A stretch of DNA of 64,000 bases from positions 418,800 to 482,799 of the forward strand of contig NW_020170388.1 in assembly GCF_000524195.1 (NCBI RefSeq). Reading direction: 5' to 3'. Both the position numbers and the translations under genes were made by a program. Each line of letters opens with the position of its first letter. Position 1 is the first letter of the stretch. This document shows positions 35,191 to 48,800 of this stretch, piece by piece. The DNA is from Echinococcus granulosus (Eukaryota; Platyhelminthes; Cestoda; Cyclophyllidea; Taeniidae). Under the pieces are notes generated by a model. It was not told the origin of the DNA and did no database searches. It was given only the letters and a program-made list of their open reading frames with translations.

Positions 35191-38100
35191 TAACTGTCCA
35201 TCGGTTCCTTTTTATACTTTCGCACTTTCTGTGTGGCATGAAATCGCCTCGATTTTTACATACAAGCACTCATTTAGTTGGATCAAAGAAACATTACAGA
35301 AGGGTGGTGAATGATCCAATGGGAGAATTAACCTGGGGCGACCCAATCAGATACTTTGGGAAGGAAATGTCTATTAGTTACAAAAGGCACTATATTTAAG
35401 AAAGAGATGAAGGGGTGGGTTCAAAAGTGGGATGAGAGATATTAAGGAAGCATATTAATGGGACTTATTCGAGATTGCAACAAAACAGGGGGAATGCGTT
35501 ATTCCACGAAGGGAAATCCCCCACTTTGTAAACCAATTTTGGCGTCCTGACATGACTTTTGGACTAGAAGTGTTAATGAAATGATTGGAATACAAAAAGC
35601 AAGTTAAATTTTAGGGGGTTTGTCTGTCAAATCAAAGTACATTAGGCATCCAATACATTTAGCAACTAGCATCACCAAAATTTTCGGGGATCTCCCGGTC
35701 CTCATTCATTTCCGTACCCAAGGTGCCATTTAGAATAAAATACTGTTTGGGTTTTCGGCGTTAGGGTATAGTGTTGTAGGCGAGCCTTTGTTAAATACTC
35801 GAAGTAATCCAAAGTGTAATGCCTCTGCTACCGGGGCCATAGAGGGAAATCACGCGTCACAACCGAAATGCGTTAGTTACAGTTCGGCTATGCTGCGCAG
35901 AAAGTGAAGAAAAATACATTCTGACCCAGTGGCAGTCTATAATTATTTGCCGTTTTAAACACAACAAATCGCCTTGTGATACCACCACTTGACACTACCA
36001 ATCGGTCAGCTAATGTATGGGTGTCACCTATGTGTGACGCTGTTGGTGAACGCGTCAAATGTGTACGTTTGAGGGGAAACCAATTGAACAACGATGACCG
36101 ACTTCACTAGAGCATCAGAACTTATCCAACTTGGGTATGAAAGTAGAACTTTGGAACGATGGTACACGTTGACAGGGGAGAAAACATCGAATTGGGGAGG
36201 TGATCGGCTTTGCCGCTTTCAAACCGCCTCAATCTTCGCAAAACTATAAAAACAGACAGTCTCATTCCCAAAGAATATTGTGACCAAGGTTTCTCGAGAG
36301 ATTGCAAGCCCGATTTTAGACGTAAACCATGAGCCGATGGGCCAGAACACTCTTAAATCCTTAAATGCTGGGCCCTTAAATCGAGAAGACTGGAGAAGAG
36401 GCGAGCTTGGCGCCGGAAAAGTCATTAATCTTCATTTGAGGTAAACAAAACGATACTTCACTTCAGGTAGTCAAGTACAAACTCTGATATTCGTGAAAAC
36501 ACGGAAAACTTCCCAAAAAATACATCCCATCAAGTAAGCTTAAACAACACGACGTGCGTAGTAAAGGCTTCGCTTATACATCCCTCTTGCAAGAATTAAA
36601 ATTTCGACGGTTAGTTACACTCAAAAAAAAGACGCATACACGAACAATAAACTAAAATAAGAAAGCAGTCTTTAAAGTAAAAGGTGCAGAAAAGTGAGAA
36701 AAGAGGAAAAAAATGATATGCAGTATGAGTTATCACGAGCACAGAATGGAGGAGACAAGGGTGCACCATCAGAGCTAAAAAGGCGCAATGACGGGAGGCA
36801 TATAACCATTAGTGAAATGGGAGCAGAAGAGGCACAGCCAACGAGAGGAGAGGAGGGGAGAGGGGGAGGAAGAGAGTTTAGAGATGTGGGGGAGGGGGGG
36901 GGAGAACCAAATGACAATTACGTTGACTTCGTTGCCACCGCTGACTCCGCTTATGAGATGGCGGTGAAACCACCAGAGGCCATGTCCTGCACCAACTCCT
37001 GTTTTGCATGCTGCACGCTAGCTCCAGAGCTGCGGTAGTACATATGCACCTGCAGATTTGAAGTGAACATTTCTAAGACCTTAGCAAGGTCAGTTGATAG
37101 CGAATAAGTGAATAGGTTCTACGGTTAAGTTTAACTTCAGATTCAGACAAAGCGAGGAATCAGCTAGACCAACTGGTAAGGAGGTCTCAATTCATGGGTT
37201 TGGGAAAGTAGACTGAATTCGGGCAAATCATTGAGATAGGTAGTATCATAGCATTTAAGTGACACACTCCGATCTCTGTCTCTACTTAATAAGAGCGAAA
37301 AAAATGCCCGAACTCAACGATGTGAAAATCTCTTTCCGTGAATTCAAGAGAATCAAGTCATATTTCGATAGCTGATTAAAATTATGCCGTGATTTTTGGG
37401 TAGGGGGTCGGGTACATACATTATGCATGTGCCTTCACGACTACATCAGAGAGACTCACTTACCTCTAACAAATTCAGGGAGAAACATATAGTCAAATCG
37501 AGGGACCTTAAAGACAAAACTGCTACATTGTCATTTATAAATTGCAAACTAAGATGCCCAAACAACAAAGTAGTCGGGATTGGAGATAGAAAGTACATCG
37601 ACCAAGAGGAATAACCAGGTTACTAACCAAAGATCAGTATGAACGGGAGATAACTTCGCAGTTCATTGGTAGGGGAAACGGAATCCTTCTACATCCAGGT
37701 GTTTAAGCCAGTAACCAACAAAAACAAAGTGATTTATCACTCCTTTGATGAAAGAATAAAGTATTTCAACTTTGCCAAGAAAAAGAGCAAGCAGCTGGGA
37801 GAGAGCAGGCACATTTTGATGTGGGTGATTGAGTCAACATCGCAGAATGCCAAAAAAACACTAACTGTACTAAACCTATTTACGTTCACGGCTAAGAAGC
37901 CTTTTTCAAAACAATCAATGCTAGCATAACAAAATCACTTTCATGACACTTCCTTTTGACGATCTTCAAAGAAAATACTCCCGATTCAGAGTCCTCCACC
38001 GCATTAATTAGAAGAATTAGATCAACAACAAGGGGAATTCCAAAAACGATTGCCAAGTTCTCGAAAACCCCAAATTTGGAGTTAGAAATAACCTTGAGAA

Positions 38101-38619
38101 AGTGCGCGCCTGCAGTCATGATTTGGGTCAACAGGTAGGGGGTGGGTTGAGATGAAAACCAACTGGTCTTTATGAGGTAAGCTGCGAGAGAGAGTAGGAA
38201 AAAGCCTCGAAATCAGGTACTGATGATACTAGGCAAACCCACAAACTCGAGAAACTAGACTAGAGCCAGTTACGCAAGAATTGGCTAAGCCAATCCAGAG
38301 AAGCTCATTGAGAAATAGTTATTCTCAATTAACTGTAAATCACAAATGACCAATAAAGGTACCAGCTGAACCTCCTGGAATGAAAAATCTCCCTACCGTT
38401 AATTTGAACAACTAGACTAAGAGCCCTTGAAATCAAGTTCGAATGCCCGCTTAGACAAATGCCACCAGGAATATTGTAGGGAATTTAAACAAGGTGTTCC
38501 AAATAATAGCACCTCCGGGAAATCAAACGCAACAGCAAAAAAAGGAACCCCAAAAGCAGTCTGCAAGCATCCAACAAGTTACAAATTCGGAGAAAAATAA
38601 TAAAAAAGTAAATGTGTAC
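35191..38619. other. Region downstream of myosin V, no supported gene
   Basis: Holds the myosin V 3' end. An AATAAA at 35734-35739 is a possible polyadenylation signal, 544 nt after the stop. A minus-strand frame at 38131-37892 has an acceptor-like start and a hydrophobic span (LAIVFGIPLVVDLILLINAV), but no known family. It would follow exon 38752-38620 in phase, which could be chance. The purine-rich tract at 36830-36905 is listed separately. Confidence 0.4.
36830..36905 (+). repeat. Purine-rich, G-rich low-complexity tract
   Basis: A nearly pure A/G stretch with several runs of four or more G, ending in a run of eight G at about 36894-36901. It forms part of a plus-strand open frame rich in Glu/Gly, which is most likely a by-product of composition. 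Confidence 0.7.
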
Positions 38620-38752
38620 CTGTAGTCAAGGCCAACAGAGTCTTTTGGACAGCAGCTGGACTCGTTGGGATGCTAACGATACTTCTTTCAAGCTGGGAAA
38701 GCTGCCTGGAAATTCCCATATTTTCGGGTAAACTGTTTGTTACCTCAAAAAA
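38620..38752 (-). CDS. Candidate C-terminal exon, possibly SCAMP
   Basis: Acceptor TTTTCAAG at about 38753 and donor GTACAC at 38619 bound 133 nt, open in the phase required after SCAMP exon 40332-40215. It encodes 44 residues starting FFEVTNSLPEN, with SPAAVQKTLLALTT near the end. Similarity to the known SCAMP C-terminus is weak, so it may belong to another gene. Confidence 0.3.
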
Positions 38753-40214
38753 CTTGAAAATAAATTGCACTGCTAAACACCTACACAAATACGTTGGAGA
38801 GTAAGCAGAGCTGTTCTTTTAAAAGCCCCTATCCTTCATCCAAATGTTTAGACAAAACACATGAGTAAGCATGAATTGGAATAGTGTATGGGAGCCGATT
38901 GTGGAGATAGCCGCGGCGTGACCGCCCTCGTCCAAGACAAAAGGGATGCTTGAGGCTAGTGGATGATCAGATATGGTGAACTAGTAAGATCTGATCGGTT
39001 CCTGAACAACGACTGAGCATAGCTGGTAGCGTCATGAAGATCAGTCCTCATGGCAAGGATTCCCATATATAAGCAATGCCCCATCAAGCCATTGGGTCTC
39101 GCATCTCGACGCCTCTCCATTGGTCGGACCTCGCCAAGTATTCAGCAATGAAGGTGATAATAACAATCACTCTATGGATGGAACCAAAACATCCCTTAAA
39201 ACATTTATAAGAGATTTGGTAAAAAACGGAATTAGTGTTAGGCACTTTTCCAATCATTTCAACGCACAAGGAAGAGGATTATTTCCGAAGTTGTTTTCGT
39301 TTTACGGCTTAGGCTAAAAAATGCACAACATAGACACCTTATCCACCCACCTTCAACACCACATGACGAAAGACAATCCACTCGCCAGGTAACCAACACC
39401 GAAACACCCAACTGATGTGCAATTCGGATTTGGAGTGCAGGTAAGTCTTACTATGTTTTGTGCGATGTACTCGAATTTGCAGTCTGGATGAAAAGATATT
39501 CGCACCAAAATTTCCCACCATTGGTATGAGTTAAAAATAAGCAATGACTCATTTCTAGTGTGAATTACAATTTTACGCAAACACTAGCGCACGTGGTTCT
39601 CGCAAATTCATCGCGTTTATGACAACCTTGAACCGGGACTGTGGGCATGGAATAATATGGCCTTAGAATTATCTTTGGATAATAATCAGACTTTGCGTTT
39701 CGATTGCGTAATTTCAGTAAAGCATTTATCACGGAGACACAATAATACATAGAATTTCAAAAAATAGTACGCTTTAAAAATGCTGCAATTTGGGTTACTA
39801 TAATAGATTTTGTACGGAAAAATCCAAATAAAAGGATTCTTAACACACGACTAGGTAGACTTTGCTAAGATGCAGAAATCCACAAAAGTCAGCTCCTTCG
39901 TCCATAAAAAATGCATTAACTACCCTTAAACGCACAAGGAGAAGTTTGCAGAGATTGTGGATATTACTTCCAGTGAAAAAAGTACAAGGAAGTCTTAAGA
40001 GCCACAGAAGCCTCACATTAGTAGGTTCTTTGTGAACAATAAGACTTCCTTTTCTTAAAATCTACTTATCGAAGGTTGTAGAGCAAGACTCGGATACGTG
40101 GGGATTTCGCAATGCCCTATAAGCGAGAGACAAGCCTTCACCTGCGCACAACGCGAGTCGACATTTTCAAACAGTCGGAAAATTTAAGAAAGGCTTTCTA
40201 ATTAGACAACTCAC

Positions 40215-42315
40215 CCGGGAGATAAGGTAGACAGCGGCCGCGCCAGCGATGGTAAAGAGAGCTGCCAATACGAGCATAAAAGCTCCCACAGCAGGTGTCG
40301 ATGCAAAGACCTTCAGAGAGTTTATCCAACCACTGTAAAAAGTGAAACACACTTCAAACCATGGTTTGACAGCGTTCAACCTGGAAACTACGTCCAGATG
40401 CATCCATTACTGCTGTAAGACGGCTAAAAATCATGCATTTCAAAAAAAGTCATTCATTGAGTAAGGCGGTCGTTATTCGTATGTGCTTCACCAATTTCCT
40501 CACTTGAGCTCGGCATCGCTAGTTTAACACATGCTCTTTAGCAGTTTAATGATAATCAATCAAACTACATCACAATTTTTCATACTCTGGAAGAGTGGAG
40601 TCGGTAAGTGTATGAGGATCTTGGTCTGAGGATCACTTTTTCTATTTTCTGAACAGCACAACTACGGATGCAACAATAAAACATTTTAAACGCGGTCATC
40701 AACCTTCTACTGAGGCTCTGGCAGGGAATGTGCTAAACAGCATGGTGGCGAATTTGGGATGGTACAGTGTAAATGGGCACCTGAAGCTGTCATCGAGACT
40801 GTCAACGCAGATGCTCGGCTAAATAATAAACTAATGGGAAAGCAGATAAATGGTCCTGATTAAAAACTGAGTTATTCAAACTATTTATGAACCAAATGCA
40901 TGATACGCGCTGGAGCAAATACCACGGTAGTCCTGAAATTCAAATTTGAGAAAGTGAGAAAGATAGAGGAATTCGCAGTGGTAAATTTGGGAAATTGTTA
41001 TTGATAAACACGTGTAAGAACAAGTGGACTAGAGTGTACCATTTGTACCCACGACAACCTCACAATTTATTGGTTACACCGCTGTACCTGGTAAATGCCA
41101 ACCTTGAAAGTTCCATAATGCCCTTACCAAGCACCCAGATAGTCAATCCCCAGCAGTTGAATGAAGATGATCAGAATCTGTGCTCCGAAGAAGGGAAAGA
41201 AGAGGCAGAATTGCATTGAACTGTTCTTCCTATAAACACAGAAACGTAAGGCTACTGTTGCTACCATGGACGAGTCAAGCATGATACCCAAGTGGATGCA
41301 CCTGAGAGCCTTGTAAAGTGGTCGATTCCAGCAGAAGCAGCTTGCGGGCGTAAGAAGTAAGAAGACTACAATGGATACACCGAAGAGAGCGCCGGATTCC
41401 TCGAGTGTTTTAGAGACAACAAGATAGCTTAGAGTGCCGAAGACGTTGAGTAAAAGGAGGCAGGAGTAAGCCAGCCAGAAGTAGTGCCCGTACACAGCCA
41501 TCCAACGAGTGTGAGAGGGAATATCCGAATTGAAGTCGACTCGGATGCACGGCTTGAAGCAGCACCATCGAGGTAGTGGAGGCCAGTTAGGAACTGGAGC
41601 AAACAGTATGAAAACCCTCTATGATTAAACATCACTTGACTACAATTTTTGCAATCTAGAAAGACCCACTATCGGCGGTTGCGTAGCCGTGCTCCATACG
41701 CCAGGCCTCCTGTTGCTGAGCCTGCTTCTCGCGAAGATCCAACTGAGCAGCGCGTTGATCGAGCTCAGCCTGTCTGCGCTGTAGGTCAGCAACTGTCAAT
41801 GCTGGCAGTGTGGAGGGTAGAAGGGTGCTTTCTGAGTCTTGCATCGTCCCATCCTTAAGACCAGTATCATTAGGATAGGCAGGCGGTGGGCCGCTGTCTG
41901 AGGGCGGAAGCACTGCCGGTTGATATACTGAGGAAACATTTGCTGTTAAAAAAGAAACGACTTATACTCTTGCTTCTAAAACCCGTCAAAAAATGCGAAA
42001 ATTGAGTAAAACCTGACCAGTTCACAGACTTGTCTATCAGTATTGAAGCGACGGGGATCTTCCCAAAAAACTGCCCTCAAAGTTTTCTTTAAAAAAGACC
42101 AAACTAACAAAGGACCGTATAGAAAAATGCAATTTTGTGCAACGAAATCGATAAAAAACAAAACATCGAACAGGATAATAGCCAGGGGACGTGGTATTGC
42201 AAAAAAATATACAAACAACTAGAGCGTAAACCATTAAAAAATATTACTAACTCGAGGCTAAAGGATCGCCGAAGGGATTGTAGTCATCCAGAACATCTGC
42301 TTTTAGGTCGGACAT
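40215..42315 (-). CDS. SCAMP: Secretory carrier-associated membrane protein (SCAMP)
   Basis: Five minus-strand exons join in phase: 42315-42252, 41942-41670, 41593-41302, 41229-41128 and 40332-40215. The N-terminus MSDLKADVLDDYNPFGDP carries one NPF motif, which binds EH-domain proteins. A Pro-rich stretch leads to a short coiled coil (LQRRQAELDQRAAQLDLREK). Then come the conserved NWPPLP and four membrane spans: WLAYSCLLLLNVFGTL, FGVSIVVFLLLTPAS, FCLFFPFFGAQILIIFI and GAFMLVLAALFTIAGAA. Between spans 2 and 3 is CWNRPLYKALR, close to the SCAMP E-peptide (CWYRPLYGAFR) that acts in exocytosis, and CGWINSL follows span 3 as in the family. SCAMPs act in post-Golgi and endosomal recycling. The cytosolic C-terminus after ISR is not securely found. 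Start chosen as the first ATG, just before the NPF exon body. Confidence 0.93.
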
Positions 42316-42857
42316 TGCTACAGCGACTTCCAGACCAGACTTTCCAGCAGACCGGTAGAAATCAAGACGATTTAAACAAATATAGGTCTTTATAATTATT
42401 ACTTGTTCTTAAATTAGGCTATAATATGTTTTAAAACCAAGGCTACTGAGATGGTGCCGCATAATTAAGAAAAATGATAAAAATATGTTCCCAAAGAAGT
42501 TTAAATGATATAAAGCATTGCAATTTTTGCATGAAAGAGCGTTTTGCACTTATGACTCTTTTAAAAGATTAACTTACGTAAAAATTAATTATTTATTGGA
42601 GCCAGTCCTGCTAATAGCACGTGCCTAATATTGCATCCTAAACCTAAATAATTTGTGCATATTAGTATTTTGACTTTTCTTAAAAATACAATGACCAAGT
42701 GCATATATGCTGTAAACCACATTGTACAACAGGCTCAGTCTACAATTAACATGATGATGGTAAAAACAGCCGCATTGTGACTGGTAAATGGCATAGACCC
42801 GAGCTCTCATCTTATTGTTTGTGCTGGTTTTGATGTTCATTGGTTATCGTGACAATA
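42316..42857. promoter_or_regulatory. Probable bidirectional promoter of SCAMP and GPR155-like genes
   Basis: Only 542 bp separate the two divergent ATG codons. The interval is strongly AT-rich with no supported coding sequence. It must contain both 5' UTRs or their last non-coding exons. No specific binding motif can be assigned by eye. Confidence 0.5.
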
Positions 42858-45800
42858 ATGAGCTTATCAGTCCCATTACCAGCGTTCGACAGTGCCATTT
42901 TTAGGGCGCTGGTTCCCGTTCTGATCCAATGTTTTGGCCTGATTCTTCTCGGCTTTCTAGCAGGCGAGCTTAAGCTACTCACAAATACACAGGCAAAAGG
43001 TCTTGGCATTTACGTTACGTCATTCGCCCTGCCGGCGGTCTTCTTCACCGTACGTTTCCTTTGTTTCATTTTGCTGACTGCATTCTTTTTTGGTGTGCAA
43101 TTCCGATATCTCGTTCCTGTACTTTGTTTACTTGTTTTTGAATATCGTGCTCTTATAACTAGTTAGTTTGCAAATTTTTAGAGTGTATTTCTCCTTTTTT
43201 TTGGCCATTGTCTTTTCGCGTTTTTTCAAGTACTTCTGAATTCTTACGATTGGGAAAGAAGATTAATTATTGGCGTACAGCAGGTTAGAGGGTTGAAGTC
43301 ATGACCGAAATGTCATATTGACAAGCCGGAAACACTATCAATAAAGACCGATGAGCTCGTTTGATTAGGTACATAAAAACAGGTAGTGTACACTTTTATA
43401 GCATTTTCTTCCAGACCATCCTTCCTATTGATAATCCTAGTCTCTCCTCTGGTTAGCACGTCTACCTAGTCGGGGTTGTAAAAACCGTCCATGGGCCAAG
43501 ATCGATTGTTTTTAATTTTTCACGGAATCGGAAGACCATTTTGTCCTGTTGCTTCTATTGTGCTCGATATTTAGTCTTCTTCGTACACTTTGTTGCGGTG
43601 AGGGATTCACTGGCCTGATAATACCCAATGCTAAGTAGTATTTTACAGTGAGTTTATATCAAATGCCTGTCTTTATTCGTGGTAAAGGTTGGGTAAAATC
43701 AATCATTAAATGAAATGCTCAACTTAAATTCACTTTATTGGCTATTTCATTCACTACCCTTGATTCTGCCAAGCGGAGTGGGGACTTCATTTTTCCACGT
43801 AATTCACGAACGTTTATATAGGTACTATAGGCAGATCCACAATGGGCATTTTTAAAATCGTGTAAGTCTAGTACCGCTTCAGTTGCCATTTGTCTTCAAC
43901 GGAACACACCTTCCTTGCGTGGCGTTAAGGTCCACTATTCAGTCAGGGGAATGGGAATTGTCGTATCATAAACTTTGCGCGGCCAATTGAACTTTTCATA
44001 GGTTTAAATTTGTACACAGTATGTAAGACAAGGTGCTCTATGTGAAATTTTATAAAATCCTGTTTGAATATTTGGCCAATCAAGATTTTTACTCAAGGAA
44101 AGGAACGCTAAACTACTGTTGGCGTGAAATCAGTCCGAAAAAAGAAAGCATCTGGCCTATTAACCCCTCAAATTTTGTTTCATGCTCCAATGTTTTGTTA
44201 TTACTGTATAATAGGGGGACGGACCGACACAATTCATGTGAATATTTTCTGTTTCAAATCACTTATCGCCTTTGTTCTCAGGTCATGGTGTCAATGGACT
44301 TCTCCGGTGTCGATTGGTACTTCGTCATGGCCGTGTCTTTGGGCAAAGTAATCATCTTCTTACTCACCATGATTATTGTGCTTGTTGTTTCACGCGGAAA
44401 ATCCATCGGTCTGGCTGGTCTGCTGGCCATTTTTACCTCCCAATCCAACGACGTTGCCCTCGCTTACCCAGTGCGTAAGTTCAACTCTACTACTGAACAA
44501 ATAACGTGATTCAATTTCGTGCAGTTCGTCTTCTCTATCCTGACCTGGCTGCGTACATCTACCTCTTTGCCCCGGCTCAGTTGGTCATTCTCAATCCCTT
44601 GGGATACTTCGCTCTAGAGTGGCATAAGGCCAAAGAAAGGGCCGTTGTGGATTCTGTCATAGCTTCGCATTTTCCAGCTTCATCTCAGTCGACATTCACG
44701 TTAGCTTGCAAACGAATACTGAATGTAAGTTGCAGATACTTTAAAAATAGGTTACATGCTTCACTTTGTATCGATCAAGTTATCAGTAAAGTTTGATCTG
44801 CAAATTGAAAAACATTTGCTACACTCTTCTCACCTCTCCTTTTGAGGCTAGTCCTTGGCACTCCCTAGAGCCCCTCTTCTGCTTCGATTATCCATATAGT
44901 CGGGTGTATTTAAACTACCTGAGAGGCGAAAATGGTGCGTTTTTTTAACCACTTCGGGAATACTTTCAATTCTATCGCTAGTTCCAAGTGCCAAATGCTT
45001 TTAGAAATTTATTTCCCAGGTATCATCGAAGGCTAGACGAATTTCCACAGCGTGCCTATTTCATATGCTAATGTCTTGACTTAGAAATTTGCGTCCAAAA
45101 GCAAAATCATTTTATGAAAGGGTTCACATAAAGCATCTTCCCTAAATATTTATTCGTTTTTTCGCATCTTTTTTGTAACACTGAAAGATATCTGGTCATC
45201 TTTAGAAGCAGTTCTTTAGGATCATGATTCATTCAAGCCGAATCTTGCTCAACTACTGATCCTCGTACAGGACCCAAGACTGGCATTTCCTACGCCATTC
45301 ACAGTAGATGTCTCCTTTCCATGGTGTTTTTACGTAGCGTCCAGTCAATGACGTGGGAATTCGTGTTCTTTTACAATAAAATCGCCATTGTTGCCACCAC
45401 TATTTCTTCAGTTGTCTCAGAAGCATGTCTATATTGCCGACCAGCGTGAGCAGACTACGTGCTGTCATGTGATCACGTGACTGGTGGCATGGCATTTTAA
45501 TTGCCCTTGGCCTTGCTGTTTTTTTGCATTTAACATCTATCCATTCGTGATATTGGCAAATAAGGGGAATCGAACGTGAGCGCGAGTTTTAAGGTGTTCA
45601 AAATAGCGACTTTTAGCTGATCTAAACGGGACCCTTTTCCGGGGTTATAGATATTTGTAGCAGGAGGATATCTTGGAAGCCTAAAGGAGTTTGCATTGCC
45701 ATATGGACAGTTTGAATGGAAATCGTTTTGTTGCGCCATTGTCCATCATCCGATGGGGATAGCGTCGTCATTTGAGTTATCGGATCTTTCATCCATGCGA

Positions 45801-48800
45801 ATTTTGTGGTGTTAGAGTTTAGTGCAATCGCATAACATCGGAATGAAGATGACTCCATTTTTGACGGCATTTATTTGGGACTTTGACTAGCTTCTTTGGT
45901 GCATGGTTTTATTTAGGCGAATCTCACAGGGGATTCAAGCCAACAGCTACATGATCTGCTGAATTTGGAATATCACGAAAAGTTCAGAACTTATGAAGGT
46001 TTTAGGCTATGACTAACTACAGTAGAATCAATCCTCCTCTACGAATCTACTATTAATACTAGTTGCGTTTCCATTTCACATTCAGGTGGTGCGGCAAGTG
46101 GCGTTGAATCCCCTCCTTTTCATGACTCTCATCGGCGTGATTTTTAACTTCATTTTCAAACACAAACTACCCGACATGGCGGAGGGTTTTTTCAAGGATT
46201 TGGGTACGTCCCTTTTTGGAAAATTCTATTTGAATTTATTGTAGTTTGTCTCATTTTCCCTCTTATTTATGTTGATGTTAATTACAGGGGCATCCTTTAG
46301 TGCGACCGCTCTCTTCTACCTCGGTTTCAGTATGGTCAGAAGAATTAAGCGCATCGATCGGCGCGGAATCTACATCCTCATTTCCATCCTTGTTGGGAAA
46401 GTGTAAGTTTAACTGAGTTAAAAATTGTTTTTTTGCCAAGGAAATAATTCAGCGTTTTCTAACACATCGTGTCTTTTAGCAAATACTTTATGAGTGTTTG
46501 ACCGATTTCGGAGTTATTTAGTAAGTCTCTAAATGTATCCGCCCATCTTCTCGGTTTTCTTTAACAATTCCACTAAACATAGATCCAGTTCTTTATTTCA
46601 CCTGATCAGATCCCTTTGTAATTCATGCGTGATTGTGCTTGTGCGCTGTCTTACCCTGAGCGGGTGTACCCATGTTGCTAGGTAGCAGTGCTCATTCATT
46701 TAACTGATTTATGCGGTCTCCCAAATTGTCTTTATTGGATGGTGTGTAATGAATCCGATTGGCTCAGACACATTAATGTTTATGAAGACTTGATGAACGC
46801 ATCCCAGCTTAATTGGTATCCCTTCTTACAATTTTTATGTCACTAAAACACTTGTTTCGTAACCTTTCGATTTACTTTTAGGCAAAACTTAAAACCCCTT
46901 AAAGTTATTAGAAAGTTCTTTCGGACGATGACGAATTTTTATGACTAACAATTTTTATTTAAATGTAAAAAACGTAAAAGAATTGCAGTGATGCTTTAGT
47001 AAATCCGCAATTTATGAACTACTTGCGTGCGAGCAAAGGCACAGAAAGTCGATGTTCCCCACTAACTAATTGGGTTTCCGACCAGAAGACTCAGTACCTT
47101 AGGCACTTCAGAAGCCCTTACTAGAGTACTCGGAAAGTCCTGTCTCACCTTTTTATCCCCTCCCAAATGACCAAGGGTGCAAACAAGGGCAACGTGGATA
47201 GTAGGAAAAGCAGGACTCTAGAACGGAACGTCTCCGGAGATTTTAAGCATTCTCAGTAAACCGTTTGTGTAATGTGGTCGATGCAGAAATTGGGAGGGAC
47301 TAAGGGGAATGCGGTTATTTAGTGACGCAAAAATTAGTTCTGAATTAACTATGCATATTTTTTTGTCAAAATATTGTTGCAAAATGCGTGGAATTAATTT
47401 GCCAAATGGGAATAGTCTACAAAAACTCCATCGAGTAGATGGAAACAGGCTGAAGTACGTTAGGACTAAATTAATTTTTTGTTTGCATTGAGAACTCTTG
47501 CTTGAAATCGGTGAATCCCATTACAACAATGCTGCAAAAATACGCCTTCACCATCCAACTTGCCAGTTACCTCCCATCCTATTCCATGAAAATGTGTGCG
47601 TTTCAATCGTTACTTTCTCCCTCCCCATATTTATTATTTGTTTTAAACCCTCTCACATTGCCTCATGATTTGCTCCAAATGGCACATATTGTCATTGCTA
47701 TCCTATCCCTTTTGTAGAATTTCATACCCATTCTCATTTACCTTTTCGTGTTTAGTATTATTTCGCCCTTCATAACTCGTGAGATGATGGTCCTTCTGCT
47801 GTCCCACCAGCCCAAGGAATCTTCTGTGCCTAAGTCCAGTTTCGCCTTCCTTTATGCTGCTGCCCCCACTGCACCACCTGTCTTTCTCTTCGCCTCGAAT
47901 TCCGGCATTCTGCCTGAAGTGGTGAGTATTTTTGATACATTGACAACCAATATCTCCCAAATCTAGCATTGTCTCAGACCTCATGGATCCTTTTTGGTTA
48001 GTCAAATCTTCAACCAAAGCAACAACACGATATGTACATACATGACGTCTGGATTTTCTTATCTGGGCCTGGTGTCATAGTTTTATGGCGTTCTTTATCA
48101 GTTTATGGCAGATGGTTGTACCGGGTTACTATTTGATCTTCTTAAAGAATATTTGCGCTTTTTAGTTTCGGGTTATTAGTTAAAGTGGCCAACACAAACT
48201 CGTGGTGGTCGGCATCATTAGAACAAGTATCTAGCTTGTGATGGTCGATTTTCCCTGAGGTCCTAGTGGGGTGACGTACTAACTATGAATGAATATTGAA
48301 ATCCATTTCTTAAGCTTTGTATTCAGATAACCTGGTTTTATTTATTTCCATTCTCCATTGTTTAGTTGTATTTTTTGAGTCGGTAGCATATTTCAAAAGG
48401 TAAAGGCTATTGTTTGATGAATAAGATGTGAACTCTCAGTTTAGTTTGTTTGTTTGACTACTGAGCATGAAAAGTCTGATGTTAATTGAATGTGTCGGCA
48501 CTACTTCAAAGCCATGAATTGATTGACGAAAACATGAATAAGTAGAAATTTTAGTCTAACTGCTGATAAATATTTGGAACTTGGTAAATCATATTGTTCA
48601 CAAACGGTATTTAGTGAGTTCTTCTTTTGGGTAAACGTTGATTTTCTACTGTAACTCCAAATACCTCTCCATTAAGTAGCTAACCTTTCAGGAGGATTTT
48701 AGGGAAGGATTTTCCCAAAGTAGACAGAGGAGAACTTTTGTTTAATCCTCATTCAAAGCAAAATTAATCATATGTGCGTCAGATTTACACTTCAGTTTAT

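Noticed and set aside
47712..47755. Acceptor at TTTGTAG (47718) for GPR155 exon 6
   Set aside because: It meets a stop in the required phase. The acceptor at 47755 aligns exactly with the conserved K-V-I-I-S-P-F-I-T-R-E segment.
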